The notes beneath the pieces are model-generated. The model did no database searches. It saw only the letters and a program-made list of their open reading frames with translations, and was not told the DNA's origin. The position numbers and the translations under genes were made by a program. From positions 1 through 46,992 of the forward strand of contig DKBH01000037.1 of assembly GCA_002451165.1 (NCBI GenBank): a stretch of 46,992 bases of DNA, given 5' to 3'. Origin of the DNA: Nitrospiraceae bacterium UBA6905. GTDB lineage: Bacteria > Nitrospirota > Thermodesulfovibrionia > Thermodesulfovibrionales > UBA6898. The number at the start of each line of letters is the position of its first letter. Within the stretch, counting starts at the first letter, position 1. Of this stretch, positions 17,732 through 26,279 are shown in pieces.

Positions 17732-20494
17732 TTACAGGTATGAAACCCGGTCTTTTCTTCCTCGGGGCCTTTCTTTGTCTTGAGCTTTCTCGGCTTCGGC
17801 AGTCCGTGGCATATGTGCCTGCAACTGCCCCATTTTATCAGAAACATTGCGGAATTTTGCATCCCAGCCGAATATTTCGGTATACAGCTCGAGTGCTTTC
17901 TTTAGTTCGTTGTTCTTTTCGTATGCTTCCGCAAGCTCATAGCGGAGTGCCCAGTAGGCTTCGCCCTTTTCCTTCACGGTTTTCATTGCCTTATCCAGGA
18001 CATCGATGGCAAGGGTATAGAGGCCTTTTTCCGTATAGCAGACGCCGAGCATGGTGGAGGACTGGAGAAACCGCTTGGAATCGTTCTTGGATGTCTGGAA
18101 CTCTTTTATCGCATCATCGATAAGTCCCATTTCCTTATATGCAATTCCAAGATTGTAATGCGTTTCCGAATCCTCATCAGAAAGCTCCTTCTCAAGCCCC
18201 TTTTTGAACTCCTGGAAAATCTCGAGCACCTCATTGTCGAGCACCGGCTCAGGCATCTCCTGCGCCTCAACGAGCTCGTCCTCCGAGAAGCTGAAATCTT
18301 CGTACTCGGCTTCACCAACTGCATCCGTGGCATCATGCAGCGTCTCCTCTTCTTGAGGAACGGTCTTCTTGTCAAATCCTCGAGGATCTTGGGCAGGCGC
18401 AGGCAGCTCTTCCCCCCTTCCCCCGAAGGCACTATCACTGACGGGCAGCGCAGGACTTCCTTCCTGGTCAGGTTCTTCTCCGGTGTCTGAAAAAACTTCT
18501 GCAGTTTTTGCAGGTTCCGGTGTCTCAACCGCTCCGGTCTGACCTGACGTATCAGGTAAATCAAGAGTATTGGAGAATTCTTCAACACTCGAAATTTCCT
18601 GCGTCTCGGTCAGCGAAGCTGTCTGCCCAAGTGCATGAAGACGTTCGAGAATATCGCGGTTTTCGGGGAAGAGCTTATGAAGTTTTTCAAGGATTGTAAC
18701 AGCCTCAGCACTGAGTCCCTGGCGGAAATAGAACTCCGCCTCTGCCAGTTCTTCTTCATAATCTTCGATGTCGGGCTCTCTTTCCCGGACAACTTGAGTA
18801 AAGCCTTCGTCAGCGGGAGTGATGAAAGCCGCAAGCTTCCCGATCTCGCCGAAGCTGTGTTCAGCCATCCTCGGGTCTTCGGGGTTGATCTCATATGCCT
18901 CCTTCAGCATCTGCAGGGAACCTTCTTCATCACCCTGGCGCTTGAGGATTCCGCTTAAAACAATACACTCTGTTACCGCCAACTCCTTCTCATCCATGTC
19001 CCGATACAGGGTTTTAAGACGCAGATGCACATCAATGTTATCAGGGAAGCGGTTCTTCAGTCCTTCCAGGAGTTTCTGGGCTTCATGAATCAGACCATAC
19101 CGGGTGAAGATGTCCACCTCAGTTATAATCTCATCGACAGATTTTTCTCCCTGTTCAGGCATATGTTCCGGCTCTTTTTCCTTTTCGGGTTCCTGAACCC
19201 CGACGGATTCGGTCGGCATTTCTTCAGATGTTTTTTTGCCGACGAAGTCTTCGGGTTCTTCCAGGGAGATATCCAGATCAGGGATCTCTACCTCTTTCGG
19301 GGTGGCAGAAGGCAGATCCGGCGCAGGCATCGGCTCGGCTTCAGGCGATGTTGAAGCCAGCCGCGTCTTGGCGAGGCTGTGTTCGGGGACTATCTGCAAT
19401 ATCTCTTCATAGCACGCATGCGCATCTTCCCCCCTGTCATGCGATGCATAGTAGTCTCCGAGGGATATCAGTTCATCACAGACCCGCTGCTGTTCGCCTA
19501 ACTGCCGGTAGAGAGAGATAAGCCGCTTGCCGGTCTCCACAGGGTCAATCTGCCTAAAAGACTCGAGAAGGCTGATTGCGTCATTATGATTCTGGTTAGA
19601 AAGGATGTCGTCAAGCACCGGAAGATAGTGCTCCCATGCTTTTTCCCACGAACCTTCCCTGCGGCAAAAGTCTCCGAGCATCTTGCGCGCCTGGACATTC
19701 TCCGGTTCTTTTTCAATGATCCGGTGAAGGCTCTGCGTTGCGGTAAGTACATCGTCAAGTTTGAGGGCAATTTTTGTGCAACGGAGGAGGACATCCGGTT
19801 CGTCAGGGAAAAGCAGTACGGCTTCTTTCACGCACGCTGCTGCCTCCGCGAACTCACCAAGTTTTTCGTGGAGCTCGCAAAGTCCGAGGGCGGCTTCCTT
19901 GCTGCGTGGAAAAAGATCCAATGCCTTCAGGTAGGGCTCCTTTGCCTTTGCATGATCGCCCATTTCTTCGTGTACTCTTGCAATATGGAGGTACTCACGT
20001 GACGCATCGGACTTCAGACCCTCTTTGATGAAGATCTCGGCGACTTTTGTTCTGAGCGGTATATTCGCCGGTGAAAGGGAAAGGATCTTTTGGTAGACCT
20101 GAAGGATCTGGTCCTTCTTGCCCTCTTTAGAACGCAGATCTGCCGTGGCGAGGTAATATTTTATGGCGTCGGTCGTGAGCCCTTTTTCTTCACTCAGCTC
20201 GCCAAACGCGTAAAGGGCACTGGCATTGTTGGGATTAAGGTTCAGGACCTTCTTATAGAGCGCCTGGGCCTTCTGATAAAAACCCTCCTGCCTAAAGTAA
20301 CTCGCTGCCTTCTGGTAGAATTCTATGCCGGAATGCTGATCGCCCTTCTTTAGATAAAGATCCCCGATGGTATTAAAAATATTGCCGTCAGGGCTTTCCT
20401 GTACAAGCTGAGTGAGCTCAGAAATCGCCTTATCTGTGGCACCTTTGGCCAAGTATTTCTGGACTTCCTTGAGCGTTGCGGTCTTATCTGCCAT
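17732..20494 (-). CDS. Large TPR-repeat scaffold protein
   Basis: A 920-residue protein without signal peptide. Tetratricopeptide repeats fill residues 1-390 (GDLYLKKGDQHSGIEFYQKA, NNASALYAFGELSEEKG) and resume near 450-630 and 780-890 (THYNLGIAYKEMGLIDDAIKEF). The repeats are separated by acidic, proline-rich linkers. It is likely a protein-protein scaffold. It is the third gene of a minus-strand run (MBL hydrolase, Cys-cluster protein, TPR, ATPase) and sits directly upstream of the ATPase gene. Its promoter may lie in the AT-rich 20495-20534 gap or further upstream. Confidence 0.88.
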   Translation of the reverse strand: MADKTATLKEVQKYLAKGATDKAISELTQLVQESPDGNIFNTIGDLYLKKGDQHSGIEFYQKAASYFRQEGFYQKAQALYKKVLNLNPNNASALYAFGELSEEKGLTTDAIKYYLATADLRSKEGKKDQILQVYQKILSLSPANIPLRTKVAEIFIKEGLKSDASREYLHIARVHEEMGDHAKAKEPYLKALDLFPRSKEAALGLCELHEKLGEFAEAAACVKEAVLLFPDEPDVLLRCTKIALKLDDVLTATQSLHRIIEKEPENVQARKMLGDFCRREGSWEKAWEHYLPVLDDILSNQNHNDAISLLESFRQIDPVETGKRLISLYRQLGEQQRVCDELISLGDYYASHDRGEDAHACYEEILQIVPEHSLAKTRLASTSPEAEPMPAPDLPSATPKEVEIPDLDISLEEPEDFVGKKTSEEMPTESVGVQEPEKEKEPEHMPEQGEKSVDEIITEVDIFTRYGLIHEAQKLLEGLKNRFPDNIDVHLRLKTLYRDMDEKELAVTECIVLSGILKRQGDEEGSLQMLKEAYEINPEDPRMAEHSFGEIGKLAAFITPADEGFTQVVREREPDIEDYEEELAEAEFYFRQGLSAEAVTILEKLHKLFPENRDILERLHALGQTASLTETQEISSVEEFSNTLDLPDTSGQTGAVETPEPAKTAEVFSDTGEEPDQEGSPALPVSDSAFGGRGEELPAPAQDPRGFDKKTVPQEEETLHDATDAVGEAEYEDFSFSEDELVEAQEMPEPVLDNEVLEIFQEFKKGLEKELSDEDSETHYNLGIAYKEMGLIDDAIKEFQTSKNDSKRFLQSSTMLGVCYTEKGLYTLAIDVLDKAMKTVKEKGEAYWALRYELAEAYEKNNELKKALELYTEIFGWDAKFRNVSDKMGQLQAHMPRTAEAEKAQDKERPRGRKDRVSYL

Positions 20495-20534
20495 CTCAAA
20501 TACATATCATATTATCGTACAAAGGTAAAAAGTG

Positions 20535-21059
20535 TCAATAAAACAACAGGTTATTTGCTTGTGCTTGCAAACAGACCGCGGATATCTTTGCTTCGGCCTC
20601 TTCGAAGTGGCGCATCATGGCTATCCGCGTTTCCGTTATTTTTTCAAGGGTTCTCATAAACTCACGGTATGCAGGGGGGGAAGATTGTTCGACGATATGG
20701 TCGAGTAAGGGTGAGCAGAAGAACCACGTGCAACGGAAGGGACGAAGGGAACGCTTCAGGCTGCAGCCTGAGGCATCCAGAAACCTGCAGGGGGCGCTCT
20801 CTTCAATTTCCGGAGTGTCTCCGGGAACAGGTAGTCCCATCGCGGAGAGGAAGATCGTATCACTGAGGTCATAGCGGGAGTGTTTCTGTAGGCAGCAGAC
20901 AGCAGGGCAGCGAATGCAAACGGCTGCTGTGTGCCGTTCAATTTCAGGACTGATGGTTTCGATTAGTGCCATTGCCTCAGCCGCCGACCGCTGCGTGGCG
21001 GCAAAATCACTACCCCTTGTCACGATGAGATGCGGTAACCTTTGCGTGATCATTCTCAT
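20535..21059 (-). CDS. Cys-cluster (YkgJ-type) protein
   Basis: A 174-residue cytosolic protein with the YkgJ/UPF0153 cysteine pattern: CIRCPAVCC near residues 48-56, then PCRFLDASGCSLKRSLRPFRC and a further Cys in WFFC. The family binds zinc or an iron-sulfur cluster; its reaction is unknown. It follows the MBL gene by 14 bp on the same strand and is 40 bp ahead of the TPR gene. A second, more divergent family member is encoded at 21940 on the opposite strand. Confidence 0.75.
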   Translation of the reverse strand: MRMITQRLPHLIVTRGSDFAATQRSAAEAMALIETISPEIERHTAAVCIRCPAVCCLQKHSRYDLSDTIFLSAMGLPVPGDTPEIEESAPCRFLDASGCSLKRSLRPFRCTWFFCSPLLDHIVEQSSPPAYREFMRTLEKITETRIAMMRHFEEAEAKISAVCLQAQANNLLFY

Positions 21060-21073
21060 ACGCCTTGCAACGG

Positions 21074-21697
21074 CTAGGAAAGCAGCATGAACGGATTTGT
21101 CTTCACCTCTTCGCCGATGGTGGTCTCAGCATCATGGCCGCATACTACCCGCGTTGGATGGGGAAGTCGCCCGAGTTTCTTCAATGAATGCCGGAGATGT
21201 TCCCGGTTACCCCCCGGAAGATCTGTTCTGCCAGCAGAGCCACGAAAGAGCGTATCGCCGGTTACGAGCAGACCGTGTCCGAAGAGGCAGATGCTGCCGG
21301 GCGTGTGGCCCGGTGTATGGATAACGCTGAAGCACAGAGCGCCTACGCTGACGGTATCTCCTTCATGAACGAAAAGATCGGGTCGGGGGAAATCCTCCTC
21401 ATCATAGCCCCAGGTGATACAGAGCCTTTTGGTTTCATCGTAGGTCGTCATGTCATCGGCATGCATGACCATGGCGGCGTGATACTTCTCCTTCAGCTCC
21501 CTCGCACCACAGACATGGTCATAGTGTGCGTGGGTAAATACAATGTATGCAGGTTTCAGGCCGTTCGCGTCGATATAGTCGCTAATCCGCTCTGGCTCGT
21601 CTCCCGGATCTATGATACAGGCATCGCAGGTAAGGGAATCGGCGATAACAATACAGTTCGTATCAAGCTGTCCCACAACAAGGGTTGCGATCTTCAC
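21074..21697 (-). CDS. Metallo-beta-lactamase-fold hydrolase (glyoxalase II-like)
   Basis: A 207-residue cytosolic hydrolase with the complete binuclear metal site: THAHYDH, HTPGHTPGS, LLVTGDTLFRGSAGRTDL and CGHD. The closest known group is the YcbL/hydroxyacylglutathione-hydrolase-like short form. The start is set at GTG 21697 because family members begin there (VKIATLVVGQLDTNCIV) and because a TATAAT box lies 7-12 bases upstream inside the longer frame that would begin at 21739. The substrate, probably a thioester, cannot be told from sequence. Confidence 0.9.
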   Translation of the reverse strand: MKIATLVVGQLDTNCIVIADSLTCDACIIDPGDEPERISDYIDANGLKPAYIVFTHAHYDHVCGARELKEKYHAAMVMHADDMTTYDETKRLCITWGYDEEDFPRPDLFVHEGDTVSVGALCFSVIHTPGHTPGSICLFGHGLLVTGDTLFRGSAGRTDLPGGNREHLRHSLKKLGRLPHPTRVVCGHDAETTIGEEVKTNPFMLLS

Positions 21698-21703
21698 TAT
21701 TCC

Positions 21704-21754
21704 ATTATACGCGAGGGGCGATGATTTCAAAAAGATCATGGAATTGGCTAGAAT
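21704..21754. promoter_or_regulatory. Back-to-back divergent promoters sharing a -35 region
   Basis: Minus strand: TTGAAA (21725-21730), 15-bp spacer, TATAAT (21704-21709), GTG start 6 bp beyond. Plus strand: TTCAAA (21726-21731), 17-bp spacer, TAGAAT (21749-21754), ATG start 6 bp beyond. The two -35 boxes overlap on opposite strands. Both transcripts would be leaderless or nearly so. Confidence 0.5.
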
Positions 21755-21760
21755 AGGTGC

Positions 21761-21943
21761 ATGACGGAGACACGGCTGAAATGCAGATCATGCAATGGTC
21801 CTCTGCGGATCCAGTTCGGCTGAAGAGCCGTAACCCTGCGCTGCATGGACTGCGGCAAACGGTTCGGTATCGCTGATTATCTGGAAGAGCTTGATGAAAG
21901 CATCTGGGACATGATCTCGACGCGGTCCTGCAACAGGGCATGA
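21761..21943 (+). pseudogene. Small dual-CxxC zinc-ribbon gene with in-frame TGA
   Basis: One reading frame runs from ATG 21761 to the stop at 21941-21943, interrupted only by TGA at 21821. Before it lies KCRSCNGPLRIQFG and after it RAVTLRCMDCGKRFG and DESIWDMISTRSCNRA, so the two CxxC halves of one zinc ribbon lie on either side of the TGA. The final stop overlaps the next start as ATGA, which supports a real, formerly intact 60-residue gene. The simplest reading is a nonsense mutation or sequencing error. Selenocysteine is unlikely since the position is not a metal ligand, but a CGGCT/AGCCG hairpin spans the TGA. AGGTG precedes the ATG. Confidence 0.6.
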
Positions 21944-22569
21944 GCATTTTTTCCCCTCTCCTTGCCGTAGATCAGGCGACCATAGACGTATTTGCCGGAA
22001 GGGTGCGGGATCTTTACCATCGCATGGGGAAAGCCTATGATGCTGCAGCGGCGTGCTACGGATTCACCTGTGACGCCTGTCACGAGAACTGCTGTGAGGA
22101 GCGTTTCTACCATCATACCCTTGCGGAGTTCCTTTATCTTCTTCGCGGGATCCAGTCCTGCGATGAGCAGACCCGCCAGGCCATCTTCGCCCGGAGCCGT
22201 ACCGTGACAGAACAGTATCGTGCGGACGATGCCCTGGGGCGGCCCCGGCGGATCATGTGTCCGCTGAATCAGCATGGTCTTTGCAGTCTTTACGAATACC
22301 GTCTGATGATCTGCAGGCTTCACGGGGTACCCTACCGGATGAGACGGCCTGACGGAGCGGTGATTGAGGGCTCGGGCTGCCATATCATCGACTGGGACCT
22401 GCCCGATGAAAAGAATGCAGCATGCGTCTTCGATCGCACAGAACTGTATCGGGATCTTTCCGCTATCGAGATTGACCTGAGACAGCGGCTTCGCTTCGGC
22501 CAGCGCATCAAGAAGACGATTGCCGAGATGATCACGGACATGGAAGAGCTGCTTTCAGTCGCACGGTGA
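21940..22569 (+). CDS. YkgJ-family Cys-cluster protein
   Basis: A 209-residue cytosolic protein. The cysteine pattern FTCDACHENCC (near 44-54), then CPLNQHGLCSLYEYRLMICRLHG, and a late GSGCH matches the YkgJ/UPF0153 zinc/iron-chelating family. Its start overlaps the stop of the zinc-ribbon frame (ATGA at 21940), so it is translationally coupled to it. It is a distant relative of the product at 20535-21059 encoded on the other side of the divergent promoters. Molecular function is unknown. Confidence 0.8.
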   Translation: MSIFSPLLAVDQATIDVFAGRVRDLYHRMGKAYDAAAACYGFTCDACHENCCEERFYHHTLAEFLYLLRGIQSCDEQTRQAIFARSRTVTEQYRADDALGRPRRIMCPLNQHGLCSLYEYRLMICRLHGVPYRMRRPDGAVIEGSGCHIIDWDLPDEKNAACVFDRTELYRDLSAIEIDLRQRLRFGQRIKKTIAEMITDMEELLSVAR

Positions 22570-22618
22570 GCCAGGGTCTCGCCGGACGTGCTGAGGCGGC
22601 TTCCATGCAGATACCACT

Positions 22619-22641
22619 CTGCTGATCCAGCAGCCTTTTTT
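22619..22641 (+). terminator. Terminator after the YkgJ-family gene
   Basis: Stem CTGCTG/CAGCAG with loop ATC at 22619-22633, followed by CC and six Ts. It lies 50 bp past the stop at 22569. Confidence 0.7.
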
Positions 22642-22753
22642 GTCATGGGTTGATGCCTTGAACTTCAAAAGCTCGTCCTGCGCGGCATGACAGGACCGGG
22701 GTTCTCATTGTAATATACCGCGTCGCGAATGCCGCAGCTGCAGAGGGGGGAAC

Positions 22754-23461
22754 ATGAGCATCAGAGAGAACAAGTATCAGGTCATCGACCTCATAACGCC
22801 ACAGCATATCCTCGTGAGCGTCTTTGACAAGACAGGTTTGGACGCATTGATCCCGGGTATTCTCAGGTCAAATCCGGATGCCTGTTTCTATTCGACGGGG
22901 GGCACCGGCAAAAGGATTCTGGAGATCTTGGGGGCAACCGCTTCAAAAAACTACCTATCGGTCGAAGAATTTACCGGCGCGCCAGAGATGGAAGGCGGAC
23001 TCGTGAAGACGCTGCATCCCAAAATCCATGCAGGTCTGCTTGCCGAGCGGGGAAACCCTGCACACGAAGAATATCTTCACAGAACGCTCGCACAGGGAGG
23101 AGAGCACGCGGGTGTCTACTTCGATATTTTTGTGGGCAACCTCTATCCCTTTACCGAAGTTACTTCTAAGCAGGGCGCCTCACCGGAAACAGCGCGGGTA
23201 AATATTGACATCGGCGGTCCTGCCATGACCATGGCATCGGCAAAGAACTGGCACAGCATTGCTGTTCTCACATCCCCGAAACAGTATGCGAGTTTCATGG
23301 AAACGCTTGCGAGGCAGGGCGGCAGGATAAGTCTTGAACAACGTTTTGCGCTCGCTGCTGAGGCCATGAAGCTCATCGGTGAATACCGATCTACTATCGG
23401 GGAGTATTTTATGAAGCTCGATTTCATCAGGGATGTGAAACCTCACCTGAATATCGGGTAG
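22754..23461 (+). CDS. Stand-alone IMP cyclohydrolase domain (PurH N-terminal part)
   Basis: A 235-residue protein equivalent to only the N-terminal MGS-like IMP cyclohydrolase domain of bifunctional PurH, which closes FAICAR to IMP. Matching signatures are LVSVFDKTGL, FYSTGGTGKRIL, EMEGGLVKTLHPKIHAGLL, FVGNLYPF and VNIDIGGPAMTMASAKN. The AICAR formyltransferase half is absent, and the frame ends cleanly at 23461 without its remains. The formyl transfer must be done by another gene (a split PurH or a PurP-type enzyme). GAGGGGGGAAC precedes the ATG. Confidence 0.88.
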   Translation: MSIRENKYQVIDLITPQHILVSVFDKTGLDALIPGILRSNPDACFYSTGGTGKRILEILGATASKNYLSVEEFTGAPEMEGGLVKTLHPKIHAGLLAERGNPAHEEYLHRTLAQGGEHAGVYFDIFVGNLYPFTEVTSKQGASPETARVNIDIGGPAMTMASAKNWHSIAVLTSPKQYASFMETLARQGGRISLEQRFALAAEAMKLIGEYRSTIGEYFMKLDFIRDVKPHLNIG

Positions 23462-23523
23462 CATTAGCGCGGCAAGCGCATTCGAATGAAGCGTGAACAT
23501 ATTTCCGTGACGAGGTGGATTGA

Positions 23524-24732
23524 TTGAAAAAAGCGTATGTCGACTGCTTTTCCGGCGTCAGCGGGGATATGTTCCTAGGGGCGCTGGTCGATGCCGGTGC
23601 CCCGCTGAGGGAGATACGGAGAGTGCTTGGAAAGCTCCGCCTGAAAGGGTACAGGCTCAGCGAGTCACGGGTAACAAGGGCGGGGCTGGCAGCAACCAAA
23701 GTAGCGGTCGACGTCACGGCGAAAGGCCGAGAGCATGAGGCGAGGGGCTGGAAAGACATACAGAACATTATAAAAGAGTCATTGCTTCCTGACGGCATAA
23801 AAAAGCAGGGGTATCAAACCTTCAAAAACCTTTTCGAAGCAGAGGCTAAGGTGCATGGGAGATCACTTCATACGACGCACTTACATGAGCTGGGGTGTGT
23901 TGATTGTCTTGTCGACATCTTTGGTACCCTCATCGGGCTCTCCTTCCTCGGTGTCGAAAAATTGTATGCGTCACCGGTTAATGTCGGCAGGGGCATAACG
24001 AGAACCGCCCATGGCGTAATGCCTGTCCCTGCACCTGCTACGGTAGAGATCCTGAAGGGGATTCCCTGCTATGCATCCGGCCCGTCCTTTGAACTTGCGA
24101 CCCCGACAGGCGCAGTCCTGCTCAGAACGCTTTCGTCGGGGTTCACGTCCCTCCCCCTGTTCGCTGCCCAGACCGTCGGTGTAGGTGCAGGAGATGCTGA
24201 CCCCGAGAACTGGCCGAACGTGCTCAGGATCATGATAGGTGAAGAATATGCAGAGATGCAGAACGAGACTATTGCCGTTATCGAGACGAACATTGATGAC
24301 ATGAATCCCCAGGTATATGAACATGTCATGGAAAAGCTCTTCGCTCATGGTGCCCTCGATGTTTTCCTCACACCCGTGATCATGAAGAAAACCCGCCCCG
24401 GAACATTGCTCACGGTCCTCTGCCGTCCACAGAGAAAAGAAGCACTTGTCGATATCGTTCTGCGGGAGACGACAACCATAGGCGTGCGCTTTTATGAGGC
24501 TGATCGGGTGACGATGCAACGGCAGTTCCGGCGGATTCGCACCCGATACGGAGCGGTGAGGATTAAGGTCTCTTCATTCGGGGACCGCGTCATCCGGTCC
24601 GTGCCAGAATATGAAGACTGCAGAAGGTTGTCCCAGATAGCCGGCGTCCCGCTGTCAGAGGTCGTAAAAGAAGCCTCAAGAGCCTTGCTTCAGGATGGGA
24701 TGCCGCAGAAGAAAAAGGCTGGTGGACGGTAG
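23524..24732 (+). CDS. larC: Nickel-pincer cofactor biosynthesis protein LarC
   Basis: LarC inserts nickel into the pyridinium thiocarboxylate cofactor used by lactate racemase and related enzymes. The 402-residue protein starts at TTG 23524 behind GAGGTGG and reads DCFSGVSGDMFLGALVDAG, LHELGCVDCLVDI, GVMPVPAPATVEIL and IETNIDDMNPQ, all family signatures. It is one uninterrupted frame, unlike the Lactobacillus gene that needs ribosomal frameshifting. larB, larE and larA are not adjacent. Its last codons and stop (GGTGGACGGTAG) lie inside the attL repeat, so larC ends within what was the 3' end of the tRNA-Ala gene. Confidence 0.93.
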   Translation: MKKAYVDCFSGVSGDMFLGALVDAGAPLREIRRVLGKLRLKGYRLSESRVTRAGLAATKVAVDVTAKGREHEARGWKDIQNIIKESLLPDGIKKQGYQTFKNLFEAEAKVHGRSLHTTHLHELGCVDCLVDIFGTLIGLSFLGVEKLYASPVNVGRGITRTAHGVMPVPAPATVEILKGIPCYASGPSFELATPTGAVLLRTLSSGFTSLPLFAAQTVGVGAGDADPENWPNVLRIMIGEEYAEMQNETIAVIETNIDDMNPQVYEHVMEKLFAHGALDVFLTPVIMKKTRPGTLLTVLCRPQRKEALVDIVLRETTTIGVRFYEADRVTMQRQFRRIRTRYGAVRIKVSSFGDRVIRSVPEYEDCRRLSQIAGVPLSEVVKEASRALLQDGMPQKKKAGGR

Positions 24733-24742
24733 GGGATTCGAA
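24720..24742 (+). repeat. attL, 23-bp copy of tRNA-Ala 3' end
   Basis: Identical to 38481-38503 (begins TGGTGGACGGTAGG). Identity stops at both ends, so the repeat is 23 bp. It contains the larC stop codon. Confidence 0.9.
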
Positions 24743-24766
24743 GTCTTACCGATTTTCGAAAAACTA

Positions 24767-26002
24767 TTATATTTCAGTTGCTTTCTTAACTTCTTTTTCG
24801 GCCTGGGGATAGTCTGGGGATAGCGAGGGCATTGCGGATATGTTCATGATGTCTTGCAAACTCTTGAGATTTGTGTGAGCGTAACGCTCTGAAGTCCTGC
24901 TGTCAGTATGACCTAAGACCTTCGAAACGAGATAAAGGCTGATACCACGGGAAACCCTCTGTGAAGCCCAGGAATGCCGCAATCCTTCATAAGCTGTTAT
25001 AAAAGTCCCTGCCTTTTTGCATGCACTTCTCCATATTTCTCCGAATGTCGTCTTGTTGTAATGTTTCTTTGCTCTTCTATTGAGAAAAACAAACTCTTCT
25101 CCGAACCTGTTTTTACAGAGTTTTTCTAATATATTCAACATCTCAGCATTAATAGGTATAACTCTAATCTTCCCCGTTTTTGTCTTGTCTTTCTGCTTAG
25201 TTTCTTGCTCATTAAGTTCTCTTAAAATATTGCCGCTCTTTCCTGAAAATGTGCGCCTGATTTTAATAGAACCTTGCTTGAAGTCAATATCCTTAACCTT
25301 CAATGCACGGCCTTCAGATGGCCTACAACCATGAAGAGCTAAAAAGAGATATAGCGGCCTATGCTCTTCTGGAATAGCTAAAATAATGCAGCTCTGTACA
25401 TCCACATCAACCCATTTCCAGTCAGGATCAGCCAGATTAATCTCTGGGAAAACGGGCATAATTTGAATATGCTCTTTTTTTTGAAGCCAGGTAAAAAAGC
25501 TATGCAGACAGGCAAGTATATTTTTCTTTGTCTTATCGCTGAGGTGAACGGGAAGCTGAACATTAAAATCATCAATATGGGTTGATCTAATTTCCCGGAT
25601 ATCCCATCCATTAAAAAACTTAAAATAATCCCGCTTGTATTGCTTGTATTTGTCAATGACCGAAATCTTATCAACTGTCTCTTTTATGAGCAGCCATTTG
25701 TCTATTTTGGTTTCGAATAAATAGCTTCTAATATCTGCTGCTACATACTTAGATGGGTCAAAGGTCTTGTTCCTGATCTCGTATTGAATGTGTTTGAGTG
25801 TCTCAATGGCCAGGTCATATGAAGAAAGTACAAGTCCGGACTTGTGGCTGTATATCTTGATCTGCTTGCCGAAGTAAACATCAACGAAGAACCTTGACGG
25901 CTGGGTTTTATGTCGAGCGCAAATGTACCCCAACTTTTCGATATGCTCAAATGGTTTCTGACAAATAGGACATTTTTCTTTCGTGCGGATAGAGCCAGAC
26001 AT
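24767..26002 (-). CDS. Tyrosine site-specific recombinase (island integrase)
   Basis: A 411-residue integrase. The catalytic core has LHGCRPSEGRALKVKDID (first Arg), a lysine-bearing beta-hairpin region, GLRHSWASQ (HxxR-type box with Trp in place of the second Arg position), LGHTDSRTSERYAHT with the final His and nucleophile Tyr. An N-terminal zinc ribbon (CPICQK...GYICARH) is followed by a core-binding SAM-like region. ATG 26002 is chosen because GAGGGGAAGAAG lies just upstream; a GTG at 26065 is in frame. An 18-codon leader (ATG 26131 to TAG 26075, behind GGAGGTG) lies in the same frame upstream. The gene is adjacent to attL, as expected for the enzyme that inserted the island. Confidence 0.93.
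   Translation of the reverse strand: MSGSIRTKEKCPICQKPFEHIEKLGYICARHKTQPSRFFVDVYFGKQIKIYSHKSGLVLSSYDLAIETLKHIQYEIRNKTFDPSKYVAADIRSYLFETKIDKWLLIKETVDKISVIDKYKQYKRDYFKFFNGWDIREIRSTHIDDFNVQLPVHLSDKTKKNILACLHSFFTWLQKKEHIQIMPVFPEINLADPDWKWVDVDVQSCIILAIPEEHRPLYLFLALHGCRPSEGRALKVKDIDFKQGSIKIRRTFSGKSGNILRELNEQETKQKDKTKTGKIRVIPINAEMLNILEKLCKNRFGEEFVFLNRRAKKHYNKTTFGEIWRSACKKAGTFITAYEGLRHSWASQRVSRGISLYLVSKVLGHTDSRTSERYAHTNLKSLQDIMNISAMPSLSPDYPQAEKEVKKATEI
24804..24823 (+). repeat. Left arm-type integrase sites
   Basis: Two copies of TGGGGATAG spaced 11 bp, located within the 3' end of the integrase gene, 61 bp from attL. The same paired motif occurs near attR. Confidence 0.6.
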
Positions 26003-26279
26003 CTTCTTCCCCTCTTGTATAGAAAGAAGATAGGCAATGCAGTCTGCGTTTGTCAAGCTCGTCACGGTGTCGCCCTACTCACCGCAGCATTTCAGGTGCA
26101 ATTTAGACACGGAGATCCCTGTTTCCTGCATACTCAACACCTCCATGCAGTTGCTGAAGACCTGTCGCTGTCAAGAAAGAGCTTCACTATCGATGCAACC
26201 TCATCGGCTCTGGATCCCGTGGTAATAAATGTATGTGCCATGCGTACGGCAGCATTTGCCAGATCGCTTGACACCCATC

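Noticed and set aside
21821..21823. Selenocysteine codon in the zinc-ribbon gene
   Set aside because: The TGA is not at a metal-ligand or redox position, and the hairpin covers the codon rather than following it as a SECIS should.
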